Below, piece by piece: positions 1 to 6,418 of a stretch of DNA of 10,573 bases (its first letter is position 1; each line of letters opens with the position of its first letter). The notes below the pieces were generated by a model. The model saw only the letters and a list, made by a program, of their open reading frames with translations. It was not told the DNA's origin and did not search any database. The position numbers and the translations under genes are program-made. This stretch comes from Candidatus Heimdallarchaeota archaeon (GTDB lineage: Archaea; Asgardarchaeota; Heimdallarchaeia; Heimdallarchaeales; Kariarchaeaceae), in the NCBI GenBank assembly GCA_029882335.1, contig JAOUKW010000118.1:1-10573 (forward strand), in the 5' to 3' direction.

Positions 1-2
1 GA

Positions 3-122
3 TATGAGTTCAATAGGCATCAATCAGTTCACTCGTAGAATAAATTCGCCTGTAAATATTGTAAAGCACCTTTCAATCGAAAAGCAAGAATGACAGAGCA
101 TTTGGATAATATTCATAGATAA
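3..122 (+). pseudogene. Broken C2H2 zinc-finger gene fragment (3' part, runs in from left edge)
   Basis: Read from base 3, the frame gives the second half of one C2H2 finger (EFNRHQSVH, with H-x3-H). A TAG stop at 36-38 lies inside the inter-finger linker. A complete finger follows (CKYCKAPFNRKARMTEH then LDNIH; C-x2-C-x12-H-x4-H, 51-116), and then TAA at 120-122. The open frame at 126-467 continues in the same frame. Finger spacing across the TAG stays normal (six residues from the last His to the next Cys), so the stop looks like a point nonsense change in an otherwise intact array. The finger resembles finger 4 of the TniQ protein at 6419 (both have FNR and H-x4-H). I infer the decayed tail of a zinc-finger protein, perhaps another target selector. 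A sequencing error at the TAG cannot be excluded. Confidence 0.65.
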
Positions 123-125
123 GAG

Positions 126-467
126 TTGATTAATGAAATTACATCTGTGATGGAAACATTGAAAGAAGATCAAAGGTCCTATTTTAAGGTTTCAAAATTG
201 ATTGGTGTGTCCCGATCACTATTCAGTAGTTATTATCACTACACGGAGTTATTTGAAAAAGAAGACACATTGAAGAATAGATATTATGCCTATGCAAAGC
301 TACCTAAGAATAAGAGAATGAAAAAGCAGGGTGAAGTTTTATCAATGGGGGTGAATATACTGAAAAAGAAAGGAATTGAGATCACTCAATCTGCTTTAGC
401 TAGAGAAATAGGTGTTAGCAGAGCGATATTTTTCAGAAATCCTGAATTTAAGACTCTATTAAAATAG
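126..467 (+). CDS. Small protein with two helix-turn-helix-like repeats; likely remnant C-terminus of the upstream zinc-finger gene
   Basis: This is a 113-residue frame opening at TTG, with GTG at 147 and ATG at 150 as alternatives. I see no TATA box at a sensible distance, and the frame is the direct continuation of the zinc-finger fragment across a TAA. It holds two related units, each ending in a GVSR turn: FKVSKLIGVSRSLFSSYY (about residues 19-36) and ITQSALAREIGVSRAIFF (about 85-102). Each looks like a short helix-turn-helix, and a lysine-rich stretch lies between them. The second unit recalls DNA-binding helices at the C-terminus of TnsD/TniQ proteins and of some transposon accessory proteins. 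I cannot confirm either family by eye. Whether it is translated alone or is only part of a pseudogene is uncertain; I favour the pseudogene. Confidence 0.5.
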   Translation: MINEITSVMETLKEDQRSYFKVSKLIGVSRSLFSSYYHYTELFEKEDTLKNRYYAYAKLPKNKRMKKQGEVLSMGVNILKKKGIEITQSALAREIGVSRAIFFRNPEFKTLLK

Positions 468-477
468 TTATCGAGTA

Positions 478-486
478 ATAAAAACA
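478..486 (-). terminator. Possible oligo-T terminator after the CHAT gene
   Basis: On the minus strand the 36 bases after the CHAT stop codon include a short T-rich run (complement of TAATAAAAA). Archaeal transcription often ends at such runs without a hairpin. The pseudogene and the CHAT gene converge here. The evidence is weak because the whole region is AT-rich. Confidence 0.25.
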
Positions 487-503
487 TATCAATCAAATGG
501 TTC

Positions 504-1781
504 TTAATTAAACCACCATTTAAATTTTATTGGAGGTCCAACGTGAAAGAAGGCAGATATATCGAGATGATAAACTCCCCAATCATAAATCTGTCGGATT
601 AATTTTCGTGTACTCTGCAATGCAGAAGCTGAATCCATCATTAACCATTCATTGTAAAATAGTGAAACTATTTTTTTTGCCATTTTATCATCTACTCCAT
701 ATAAGGTTGAAATAATTGAGGTCATACCTTTTGAGAGAAAGGAATAAGGTAAAGAAATGCTTTCTAAATTAGAAACAACATTCGTATTACCTGCATTACA
801 AGCAGATAAAATTCCAAAAGAAGGACTTGTGAATTGTATAGAAGAAGTAAGAAGATCCCTCACTGATAACTCAGTTTGATTTGAGGTTAGCATTTTGTGC
901 TCAAATGCAAACTCTGGTGAGGATGTGATACCTTGGGGAAATTCAATGTGCCCAGCAAAATGGACAAGAGAATGTTGATCTTTTGTTAGGATAGATAGAA
1001 TTGTTTCTTTAGGTGCTTTAGAATCAGTCAGCAATTGAATACTGCTAAAATGGGGTTCAATGATCTTTCTTGCGTACTTAATTTCTTTTTCAGATTCCTG
1101 CAATTCTATACCATGATTCAGATTTCCAAATAATAAAGCTCTTTTAATAGTATCAAATCTTGATGGATTGAGACCTTTTAAACCTCCTAAATAGGAAGTT
1201 ATACTCAGACCTCTTGTAACAGGTACTAAGTCACTTAAAGAATTATAATCCCCTTTCTTGCTAATTTCAAGTACTTCCCATGGGATATTCATTAATTCAC
1301 CATGAGGAACAATAATCAGATGATCAACATGATCTAACTGTTTCAATGGATGTGAACTAGGAAATAGCTTGTCATCTGCAAACTGTCGGTTTTTGTCTGA
1401 ATTTGCTTCTGACTTTTGTAAATCGTCCAAATGGGGATAAAAATTAGGAATTGAAGATTCGATAAGCTCAATTTCGATTTTGCTAGATAATGTGATATTG
1501 TAGTTCAGCAACAAATGACTATCTTGGTCACGTTTGCCAACAATATAAACTGAAACAACTATTATATCCCCTGGATTGATTTTATCTCGCCATTGTTTTT
1601 GGAATTCAATAAAGATGTCTGAAAAATTATTTAGACTCAAATCACTCTCATATTTTTGATTCATTTCAAGATTTCTTGTTTTTTCAATTAGTTCTAAAGA
1701 TTGAACAATATTCGTTGAATTTTGATAAAGTTCAGATAAGGCCCAAGCAAAACCAATTCTGTGATATTTAATATTATGCAA
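504..1781 (-). CDS. CHAT-domain (caspase-like, clan CD) cysteine peptidase
   Basis: The 425-residue protein has a C-terminal CHAT domain from about residue 150. In order: HLIIVPHGELMNIPWEVLE (154-172), the typical entry strand and loop; LVHFAGHIEF (272-281) with the likely catalytic His278; GILSACNAG (323-331) with the likely catalytic Cys328; and a C-terminal segment with the family-typical aromatic/GPP ending (405-417). Residues 1-150 are predicted alpha/beta without a motif I recognise. CHAT proteases are relatives of caspases and separases and are often switched on by partner TPR proteins. The gene follows the TPR gene by nine bases, so the two are almost certainly one operon. The start is TTG at 1781, preceded by a weak AGGA; the first internal Met is residue 40. 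No signal peptide or TM segment is evident, so the protein should be cytosolic. The substrate is unknown. Confidence 0.92.
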   Translation of the reverse strand: MHNIKYHRIGFAWALSELYQNSTNIVQSLELIEKTRNLEMNQKYESDLSLNNFSDIFIEFQKQWRDKINPGDIIVVSVYIVGKRDQDSHLLLNYNITLSSKIEIELIESSIPNFYPHLDDLQKSEANSDKNRQFADDKLFPSSHPLKQLDHVDHLIIVPHGELMNIPWEVLEISKKGDYNSLSDLVPVTRGLSITSYLGGLKGLNPSRFDTIKRALLFGNLNHGIELQESEKEIKYARKIIEPHFSSIQLLTDSKAPKETILSILTKDQHSLVHFAGHIEFPQGITSSPEFAFEHKMLTSNQTELSVRDLLTSSIQFTSPSFGILSACNAGNTNVVSNLESISLPYSFLSKGMTSIISTLYGVDDKMAKKIVSLFYNEWLMMDSASALQSTRKLIRQIYDWGVYHLDISAFFHVGPPIKFKWWFN

Positions 1782-1790
1782 AATCCTGTT

Positions 1791-4229
1791 TTAAAGTTTT
1801 ACTGAAGTGGAGTCTGATGTTTCTTGAAGTAATTGAAATGCCTTTTCGTATAATTTATAGGCTTCTCGATGCATTTTTCTCCTCATTAATTCTTCCGCAT
1901 AGTTGTAGAACAGATTTATTGATTGAATGGGAAATTTGTTAACATCTAATAATTTGTCAATTTTATCTTTTACGTCGTCGACTTTCTTGGTAAGACCTTG
2001 ATATACATAGATTATCAATAATGTTAGCAGACTATTCAAATAACTGTCTCTACGATTGTTTTGAGCATTTATTTCAAGGGATTTCAAACAATAATTCTCA
2101 GCACCTTCATAATCCTGAAGCCAAAAACTTGTTCTTGCAATCGATGAGTAACAAACAATTAGTTCAAAATTCATTTGATTGGAAAGGAAAAAGCCTTCCA
2201 ACATTTTGAGTTCATTCAATGCTTCTTGATAATTTCCAATATCAATTTTCAATTGGCAAATTGCCAATTCTGTACGTTTGACTGAAATTTTATCGTCAAA
2301 TTTCTTGGCAATTGATTTAGCTTTATCGAAGTATTTGAACGCTTTACTAGTGTTATTTAGTTTTTTACAATAAAGGTCTCCTAAATTATGATTAATTGAA
2401 CCCTCTACCTCATGATCAATTTTGTGGTTCTGAATTTCTGTTAATCCCAAATTCAATGTATCAATTCCCTCATCAATTGAATTTACCTTTTTAGTAAATC
2501 TAGAAAGGATTGAACCCTTTGTCTCAAGGTTTAAGACATAATTTATCGAGTAATGCAATTTTTGGCTTGATTTTAGGGCAATTTCATTATAATCAAGTGC
2601 TTTATCATATTCATCCTTATCACGGAAAAAAATGGCTACCTCTCTTGCAGCTTGGTAATTCAAGAATGGATTAGGATCTTCAGCAAAATGAATTAACTCT
2701 CCAATCAGGTGATTGATTGTACCAGAGTCGTTTCTCTGTCTTAATATTGGCATTTTGGACAAAATAGCGCTCAATTTGTCAATGTCACTTATATTGACAT
2801 CTGAGTGAATTAAATTTAACATGCTTAGGGATTCATCGTATTTCCCAATATTTCGATAATAATTTGCTTCTAGTAAGGTAATCTTGTGTTTAAGCTCCAT
2901 TCTTAAGTCTTTGGAGTCAATTTTACAAATCAAATTTTTACATTTGTCAAGAAAATTTGGGATTATTTGATATTCTCCACACTCCATCAGAACATAAATT
3001 GCATTTATTCCATAATTCAACTTTAAGAAATTCTCATTTGATAAAAATTCATCTCCTAAAAATCTATATGCCACAGGTTTCCCCTGGTTGAAATCTAGAG
3101 TAAGTCGGAAAAAGTCTAATTCATAATAAAAGTATTTTTCATTTAATTGTGTATTATCTATCTTTTTAGAAAATCTTTGTAGTTTTTCAAAGATCTCTCT
3201 TAAACATTTAATATTGCTCTTTGATTTAAAATGTGAGTATTCTGCAACGATTAAATCAAAAATAACGAACTGGTTATCAATTTTCTCAATTAGAGAGTTT
3301 GTCTCAAGTATTAATGATTCGATGTTTGGATCATTTTCTTGGGATAAACAATGTATCAACTTGGAGTTAATACTTCCGACTATATTCCAATGAGCATAAT
3401 TCTCAGCGATTTTTTTGCTTTTATTCAATAATTCTTTCGCGTTGCTATAATTATTGTTAAAGAGGTGGATTTTATCTTGTGTTTGTAATAGAAGTGACCG
3501 ATAAGGATGATCCGGATAATTATCAATAAATTGCTGAATAACATCTTCTCCTTGATCTTGGAACAATTTCAAGGTTGATCGGGATATCATATCATAGTAG
3601 TTGTCAAATAATGCAATTTCTTTATACTTTAAGCAGAGAGCGGGAGTTGCCATCGCATTATTTATTTTTTCAATGTCATCTAAATCGTGTAAAATTCTAG
3701 CAATTACATCTAAAACTAACATCAATTGTTTATCAGAATTTGAGAAATCACAGACTTCTAACATCTTCAAACCTGATTTTAGCAATTCCCCAGTATCAAG
3801 TGATTTTAAGGCAATTTGCCACTTTAAATTCACAAATCCGCATGTTTCTAAACTATTTTGTATTAAGTCCTCCAATTTATTTGCACATTGCTCAGCAAGT
3901 TCAATCGAATCAAGAGAACAATAAACTGTCACTAATCTTGATAAGACTCCGATCTGAAACTCTTTTCCATTTTGTTTTGTCTCCAGATACTCCAAAACTT
4001 TTTCAAATTTGGAGAGTGCTTTCTCAAAATTTCTTTGGTGATAGTCCATCTGAGCAATTTTTTCAAGAATATCATAAAATAAAGATAAGTTTTCCTTAAC
4101 TTGATCAATTTTGATTAGATCTTGATAAATCGCTTTTGCCTTCTTATATGCCTTTTTTTCATAAAGTTCATCTGCTTCAGTGAGTTTCTGTTGATATTCA
4201 TTCACTAGCCATTCCTCTTTGGTTACCAT
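1791..4229 (-). CDS. Large TPR-repeat protein, probable regulator or scaffold of the CHAT peptidase
   Basis: The protein is 812 residues, almost entirely alpha-helical, with many degenerate TPR units. The clearest are YEKKAYKKAKAIYQDLI (23-39) and YHQRNFEKALSKFEKVLEYL (63-82), and further C-terminal DKDEYDKALDYNEIAL, NNTSKAFKYFDKAKSIAKKF, GNYQEALNELKML, QDYEGAENYCLKSLEI and MHREAYKLYEKAFQLL. The middle (about 180-450) is more diverged. There is no enzyme motif, signal peptide or TM segment. It is the first gene of the minus-strand operon, nine bases ahead of the CHAT gene. In known TPR-CHAT pairs the repeats sense a ligand or partner and control the protease; the same role here is inferred. 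It starts at ATG, with a TATA-like GAAATATC about 33 bases upstream and no Shine-Dalgarno. The protein could also be a scaffold for another effector. Confidence 0.88.
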   Translation of the reverse strand: MVTKEEWLVNEYQQKLTEADELYEKKAYKKAKAIYQDLIKIDQVKENLSLFYDILEKIAQMDYHQRNFEKALSKFEKVLEYLETKQNGKEFQIGVLSRLVTVYCSLDSIELAEQCANKLEDLIQNSLETCGFVNLKWQIALKSLDTGELLKSGLKMLEVCDFSNSDKQLMLVLDVIARILHDLDDIEKINNAMATPALCLKYKEIALFDNYYDMISRSTLKLFQDQGEDVIQQFIDNYPDHPYRSLLLQTQDKIHLFNNNYSNAKELLNKSKKIAENYAHWNIVGSINSKLIHCLSQENDPNIESLILETNSLIEKIDNQFVIFDLIVAEYSHFKSKSNIKCLREIFEKLQRFSKKIDNTQLNEKYFYYELDFFRLTLDFNQGKPVAYRFLGDEFLSNENFLKLNYGINAIYVLMECGEYQIIPNFLDKCKNLICKIDSKDLRMELKHKITLLEANYYRNIGKYDESLSMLNLIHSDVNISDIDKLSAILSKMPILRQRNDSGTINHLIGELIHFAEDPNPFLNYQAAREVAIFFRDKDEYDKALDYNEIALKSSQKLHYSINYVLNLETKGSILSRFTKKVNSIDEGIDTLNLGLTEIQNHKIDHEVEGSINHNLGDLYCKKLNNTSKAFKYFDKAKSIAKKFDDKISVKRTELAICQLKIDIGNYQEALNELKMLEGFFLSNQMNFELIVCYSSIARTSFWLQDYEGAENYCLKSLEINAQNNRRDSYLNSLLTLLIIYVYQGLTKKVDDVKDKIDKLLDVNKFPIQSINLFYNYAEELMRRKMHREAYKLYEKAFQLLQETSDSTSVKL

Positions 4230-4252
4230 CTTTTTTAGAAATTGGTTTTCTA

Positions 4253-4295
4253 TTGCCAGATATTTCAGAATGTGTTGCCAAATATTTCTGAAATA
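4253..4295. repeat. Tandem 18-bp direct repeat, 22-bp period, next to the transposon tip
   Basis: TTGCCAGATATTTCAGAA (4253-4270) and TTGCCAAATATTTCTGAA (4275-4292) match at 16 of 18 positions and are spaced 22 bases start to start, two helical turns. The second copy ends in the perfect hyphenated palindrome TATTTCTGAAATA (4283-4295). The pair lies between the TPR start codon and the proposed transposon tip at 4298. It may be an operator of the TPR-CHAT operon, or part of the site recognised when the element inserted. Confidence 0.6.
4255..4269 (-). promoter_or_regulatory. Candidate TATA region of the TPR-CHAT operon
   Basis: On the minus strand, TCTGAAATATCTGGC places an AT-rich TATA-like core about 33 bases before the ATG of the TPR gene, giving a leader of only a few bases. 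It is a weaker TATA match than those of the plus-strand genes. It sits inside the first of two tandem repeats, so any repressor or activator of the repeats would act directly on this promoter. Confidence 0.4.
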
Positions 4296-4297
4296 CT

Positions 4298-4455
4298 TGT
4301 GAGTTTGCAGAATAAGTGAGATTTAGTTATTAAGAAAATTGAAAATCCCATAAAATTTTTGCAATAACTTGAGACTATTTGCAGAAAAGTTGAGACTGAT
4401 TGATAAATATGATATGATGAGATTTTTAATTATAATTTGCAGAATAAATGAGACT
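4298..4455 (+). repeat. Putative Tn7-like transposon end: TGTGAG tip plus four TnsB-site-like repeats
   Basis: Four copies of a 15-16-bp motif occur in the same orientation: CAGAATAAGTGAGATT (4308-4323), CAATAACTTGAGACT (4362-4376), CAGAAAAGTTGAGACT (4382-4397) and CAGAATAAATGAGACT (4440-4455). They resemble, from memory, the Tn7 TnsB-binding core ACAAAATAGTTGGGAACT. TGTGAG at 4298 stands ten bases before the first copy, the same spacing as TGTGGGCG to the first TnsB core in Tn7. The element would extend to the right. A 5-bp target duplication would be ATACT (4293-4297); its partner copy is not in the window. The opposite, inverted end is also not seen, so the boundary remains a proposal. Confidence 0.6.
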
Positions 4456-4507
4456 AACTTAAATGATTGATAAATTTGGAATTTATCTATAGTTAACGAC
4501 CTTAGAT

Positions 4508-4528
4508 ATTTACTCATGATGAGTAAAT
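4508..4528. promoter_or_regulatory. Perfect 10+1+10 palindrome, possible operator
   Basis: Arms ATTTACTCAT and ATGAGTAAAT flank a single central G. It lies 43 bases upstream of the TATA-like box of the small membrane protein gene and about 50 bases inside the transposon-end repeats. The length and symmetry fit a dimeric winged-helix or similar regulator. The regulator is not identifiable here. Confidence 0.5.
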
Positions 4529-4570
4529 GCTGGAATAAAATGCATTCTTGAATACCATAAATCTATGAGC

Positions 4571-4580
4571 TTTTATTAAA
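4571..4580 (+). promoter_or_regulatory. TATA-like box of the small membrane protein gene
   Basis: TTTTATTAAA lies 19-28 bases before the ATG at 4599 with no Shine-Dalgarno between, consistent with an archaeal leaderless transcript. Confidence 0.45.
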
Positions 4581-4598
4581 ATAAACTATCATCTCATT

Positions 4599-4868
4599 AT
4601 GCCATCCCTTATTATTTTAGGTCTTTGTTTTAATACTATTGGAAGCTTCTTACTTGGATTTCCTCTATTAAAAAATAAAGAAGATATCATAAAACAGTCA
4701 AATAGCCTCAGTGCACCAATGACATTGTTAAATGAAGGTCAAGAATATATGGAAATATTAAATGAATCAGTAAAAAAAAGTCTTGAAAAAGATAACAAGA
4801 TTGGTTTTATAGGTTTGCTATCCTTGGTTATTGGTTTTATACTTCAAATAATAGGGTTGTTAATATGA
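4599..4868 (+). CDS. Small two-TM membrane protein, unknown function
   Basis: The 89-residue protein is a hairpin. A hydrophobic segment spans residues about 3-22 (IILGLCFNTIGSFLLGFPLL). A charged, largely helical stretch spans 23-66 and is rich in Lys, Glu and Asn. A second hydrophobic segment spans 67-89 and ends at the C-terminus (ending FILQIIGLLI). The ATG has a TATA-like box at leaderless distance, which supports a real gene. It shares orientation with the protease gene 101 bases downstream, but that gene has its own TATA box. I do not recognise the family. Small membrane proteins beside proteases in defence cargo can be pore-forming effectors or membrane anchors, but nothing in the sequence proves this. 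It could also be a pseudo-stable ORF of no function. Confidence 0.6.
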   Translation: MPSLIILGLCFNTIGSFLLGFPLLKNKEDIIKQSNSLSAPMTLLNEGQEYMEILNESVKKSLEKDNKIGFIGLLSLVIGFILQIIGLLI

Positions 4869-4918
4869 ACATTTAAACATCAAATCCCTGACATCAATAT
4901 GTAATTGCATAACCAAAA

Positions 4919-4932
4919 TGTAAAATTTTACA
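4919..4932. promoter_or_regulatory. 14-bp perfect palindrome just upstream of the protease TATA box
   Basis: TGTAAAATTTTACA is self-complementary and ends eight bases before the TATA box of the serine protease gene, in the zone where TFB and activators or repressors bind in archaea. It suggests the protease is controlled by a DNA-binding dimer. AT-rich palindromes arise by chance fairly often in such DNA. Confidence 0.4.
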
Positions 4933-4939
4933 CATAATC

Positions 4940-4948
4940 TTTATATAA
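4940..4948 (+). promoter_or_regulatory. Archaeal TATA box of the serine protease gene
   Basis: TTTATATAA is centred about 26 bases before the ATG at 4970, exactly the archaeal TATA-to-start distance, so the transcript should start at or next to the ATG. No ribosome binding site is present. Confidence 0.65.
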
Positions 4949-4969
4949 GATGTTTCACAATACATACTT

Positions 4970-6304
4970 ATGTTATTTCAAATAACCCCATCTATTGATT
5001 CATCATCTATTGATTTCATTCATTTTAAGACAATGAGTATAAATGATTTGGTAAAGATAGGAAAAATAGAATTAGAAGATTTAGATCAACCTAATTTTAT
5101 TATCACATTTAGAGCAAAAAATCAGAGGATGTTTTTATCCACCTGGAAAAATTATGGCTTCCGACACGTTACCTGTACAGGCGTCAGAAATGAAAATACC
5201 ATTTCATCATCTTTTCTCAAGTGTTTAAATCACGAAATTGGCAACAGAAAATGTAGCTATTATTCTAATTTTTTTCCACAGGAGCGTTTAACAAATATGA
5301 GCATATCAGATGATATTCTAAATAAACAAAATCAGAGCAGTGAACATTTTGGGAGACAACAATACATTGATGATTCCCATTTGCCACAATATTCTGCTAT
5401 AATAAATTATGAAAATAATGTTACAACGAATCTAGATCTACTTCATGATTTAAGAAGATCAATAATTCCGATATTGAAGGACAAAGATATTGGGAGAATA
5501 ATAGTTGGAACTTCATTTTATATACAATTTGATGATTGTACTTATATTGTAAGTGCAAAACATGTTTTAGTCAACTCTAATCAACTTATTGATTACATAT
5601 TTGGCTTTGAAGGAAATATATTAAATGAAATATATTTTTTGAAAAGAGAAACCCTAAAACAAACTAAATTTTCTTGGACATGGTTAGATATTCAAGGAGA
5701 CATTGAACTTGATATTATTGTTTCTAAAGTAATATTTACTGAAGAACTAATTCAAAAATTAGGATTAAAACCAATTATGGTTGATTTAGCTGATTTTAAA
5801 ATTGGACCTGGTGATGAAGTCAGATCTTTTGGATTTCCTCATGGTTATGGTGAAGATACGAAAAATTTATTTTATTTTAATAAAGATAAACATAAGTTAG
5901 GTTCAGATATTATTACGCTAATTCCCTTAAGCCTAAAAGGACATCTATTAGATATACATGAACAAAAGGGTGTTGTAAACCTAACCAGTAATTTAGCAGC
6001 AGGAAAAGGATTAAGTGGTTCACCTTTAATTCACATAAAAAACGGAATTGGCAAACTATTAGGGATTAATTATGCTGGACCAATTGCGATTACTGATAAA
6101 AAAGGTTTGAGAGAAGGAAAGTCACTTAAAAAGACAACAAAATATGCTAGCAAAATGAAAACAGTACATGTAGGTCATTTAATAAATCTCTTACAGTCAC
6201 CAAATGTGGCATCTAGAGAGCCAGTAATAATTGGGATTGAACATCTCAAAACAGAGTATCGAGATTTAAGCATTGTTAATTCTGATTCTAAAACAATATC
6301 CTAA
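4970..6304 (+). CDS. Trypsin-like (S1 family) serine protease with an unknown N-terminal domain
   Basis: This 444-residue protein has a chymotrypsin-fold protease domain at about 165-410. The triad is visible: His198 in YIVSAKHVL (192-200), Asp248 in ELDIIVSKV (246-254) and Ser349 in GKGLSGSPLI (345-354), the G-x-S-G-x-P signature. Residues 1-160 have no motif I recognise. They include a hydrophobic/aromatic part (FIITFRAKNQRMFLSTW, 43-59) and three cysteines (69, 85, 95), so they may form a sensor or binding domain. There is no N-terminal signal peptide, unlike secreted HtrA-type proteases, which points to a cytosolic role. Cytosolic trypsin-like proteases occur in prokaryotic conflict systems, often near caspase-like proteases; here a CHAT peptidase lies across the proposed transposon boundary. 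I infer defence cargo, with moderate confidence. Its palindrome and TATA box suggest tight control. Confidence 0.85.
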   Translation: MLFQITPSIDSSSIDFIHFKTMSINDLVKIGKIELEDLDQPNFIITFRAKNQRMFLSTWKNYGFRHVTCTGVRNENTISSSFLKCLNHEIGNRKCSYYSNFFPQERLTNMSISDDILNKQNQSSEHFGRQQYIDDSHLPQYSAIINYENNVTTNLDLLHDLRRSIIPILKDKDIGRIIVGTSFYIQFDDCTYIVSAKHVLVNSNQLIDYIFGFEGNILNEIYFLKRETLKQTKFSWTWLDIQGDIELDIIVSKVIFTEELIQKLGLKPIMVDLADFKIGPGDEVRSFGFPHGYGEDTKNLFYFNKDKHKLGSDIITLIPLSLKGHLLDIHEQKGVVNLTSNLAAGKGLSGSPLIHIKNGIGKLLGINYAGPIAITDKKGLREGKSLKKTTKYASKMKTVHVGHLINLLQSPNVASREPVIIGIEHLKTEYRDLSIVNSDSKTIS

Positions 6305-6418
6305 ACTATTATATATGAAAATTAAAATATATTGGCTATTGCATTTAGCCCACCCAATACGCAATTTACTAAATTATTGTCGTAACTTTGAATTATTATT
6401 GTTATATACATCTGAATA
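6305..6418. other. Intergenic stretch between protease and tniQ with a weak hairpin
   Basis: GGCT and AGCC (around 6335-6351) can pair over a nine-base loop, and ATTGC/GCAAT pairs nearby; the structure is too weak to call a terminator. TTATATAC at 6402-6409 is TATA-like but lies only about 10 bases before the TTG start of tniQ, too close for a normal leaderless promoter. Co-transcription with the protease gene, or a less obvious upstream TATA, is possible. Confidence 0.3.

Noticed and set aside
36..122. Stop-codon reassignment or pyrrolysine at the TAG/TAA codons of the zinc-finger fragment
   Set aside because: Both TAG and TAA also end frames normally in this window (467, 10487), so reassignment would have to be selective; decay is simpler.
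3601..4099. Plus-strand open frames inside the TPR gene
   Set aside because: They are antisense shadows of a clear long coding frame, with no motif or start signal.
4411..4426. A possible fifth TnsB-like site (GATATGATGAGATTTT)
   Set aside because: Only ATGAGATT matches the repeat; the CAGAATA half is missing, so it was not counted.
4323..4517. 64-residue minus-strand open frame across the transposon end
   Set aside because: It overlaps all the repeat sites and the palindrome, is low-complexity hydrophobic, and has no promoter. It is best explained as a chance frame in AT-rich non-coding DNA.
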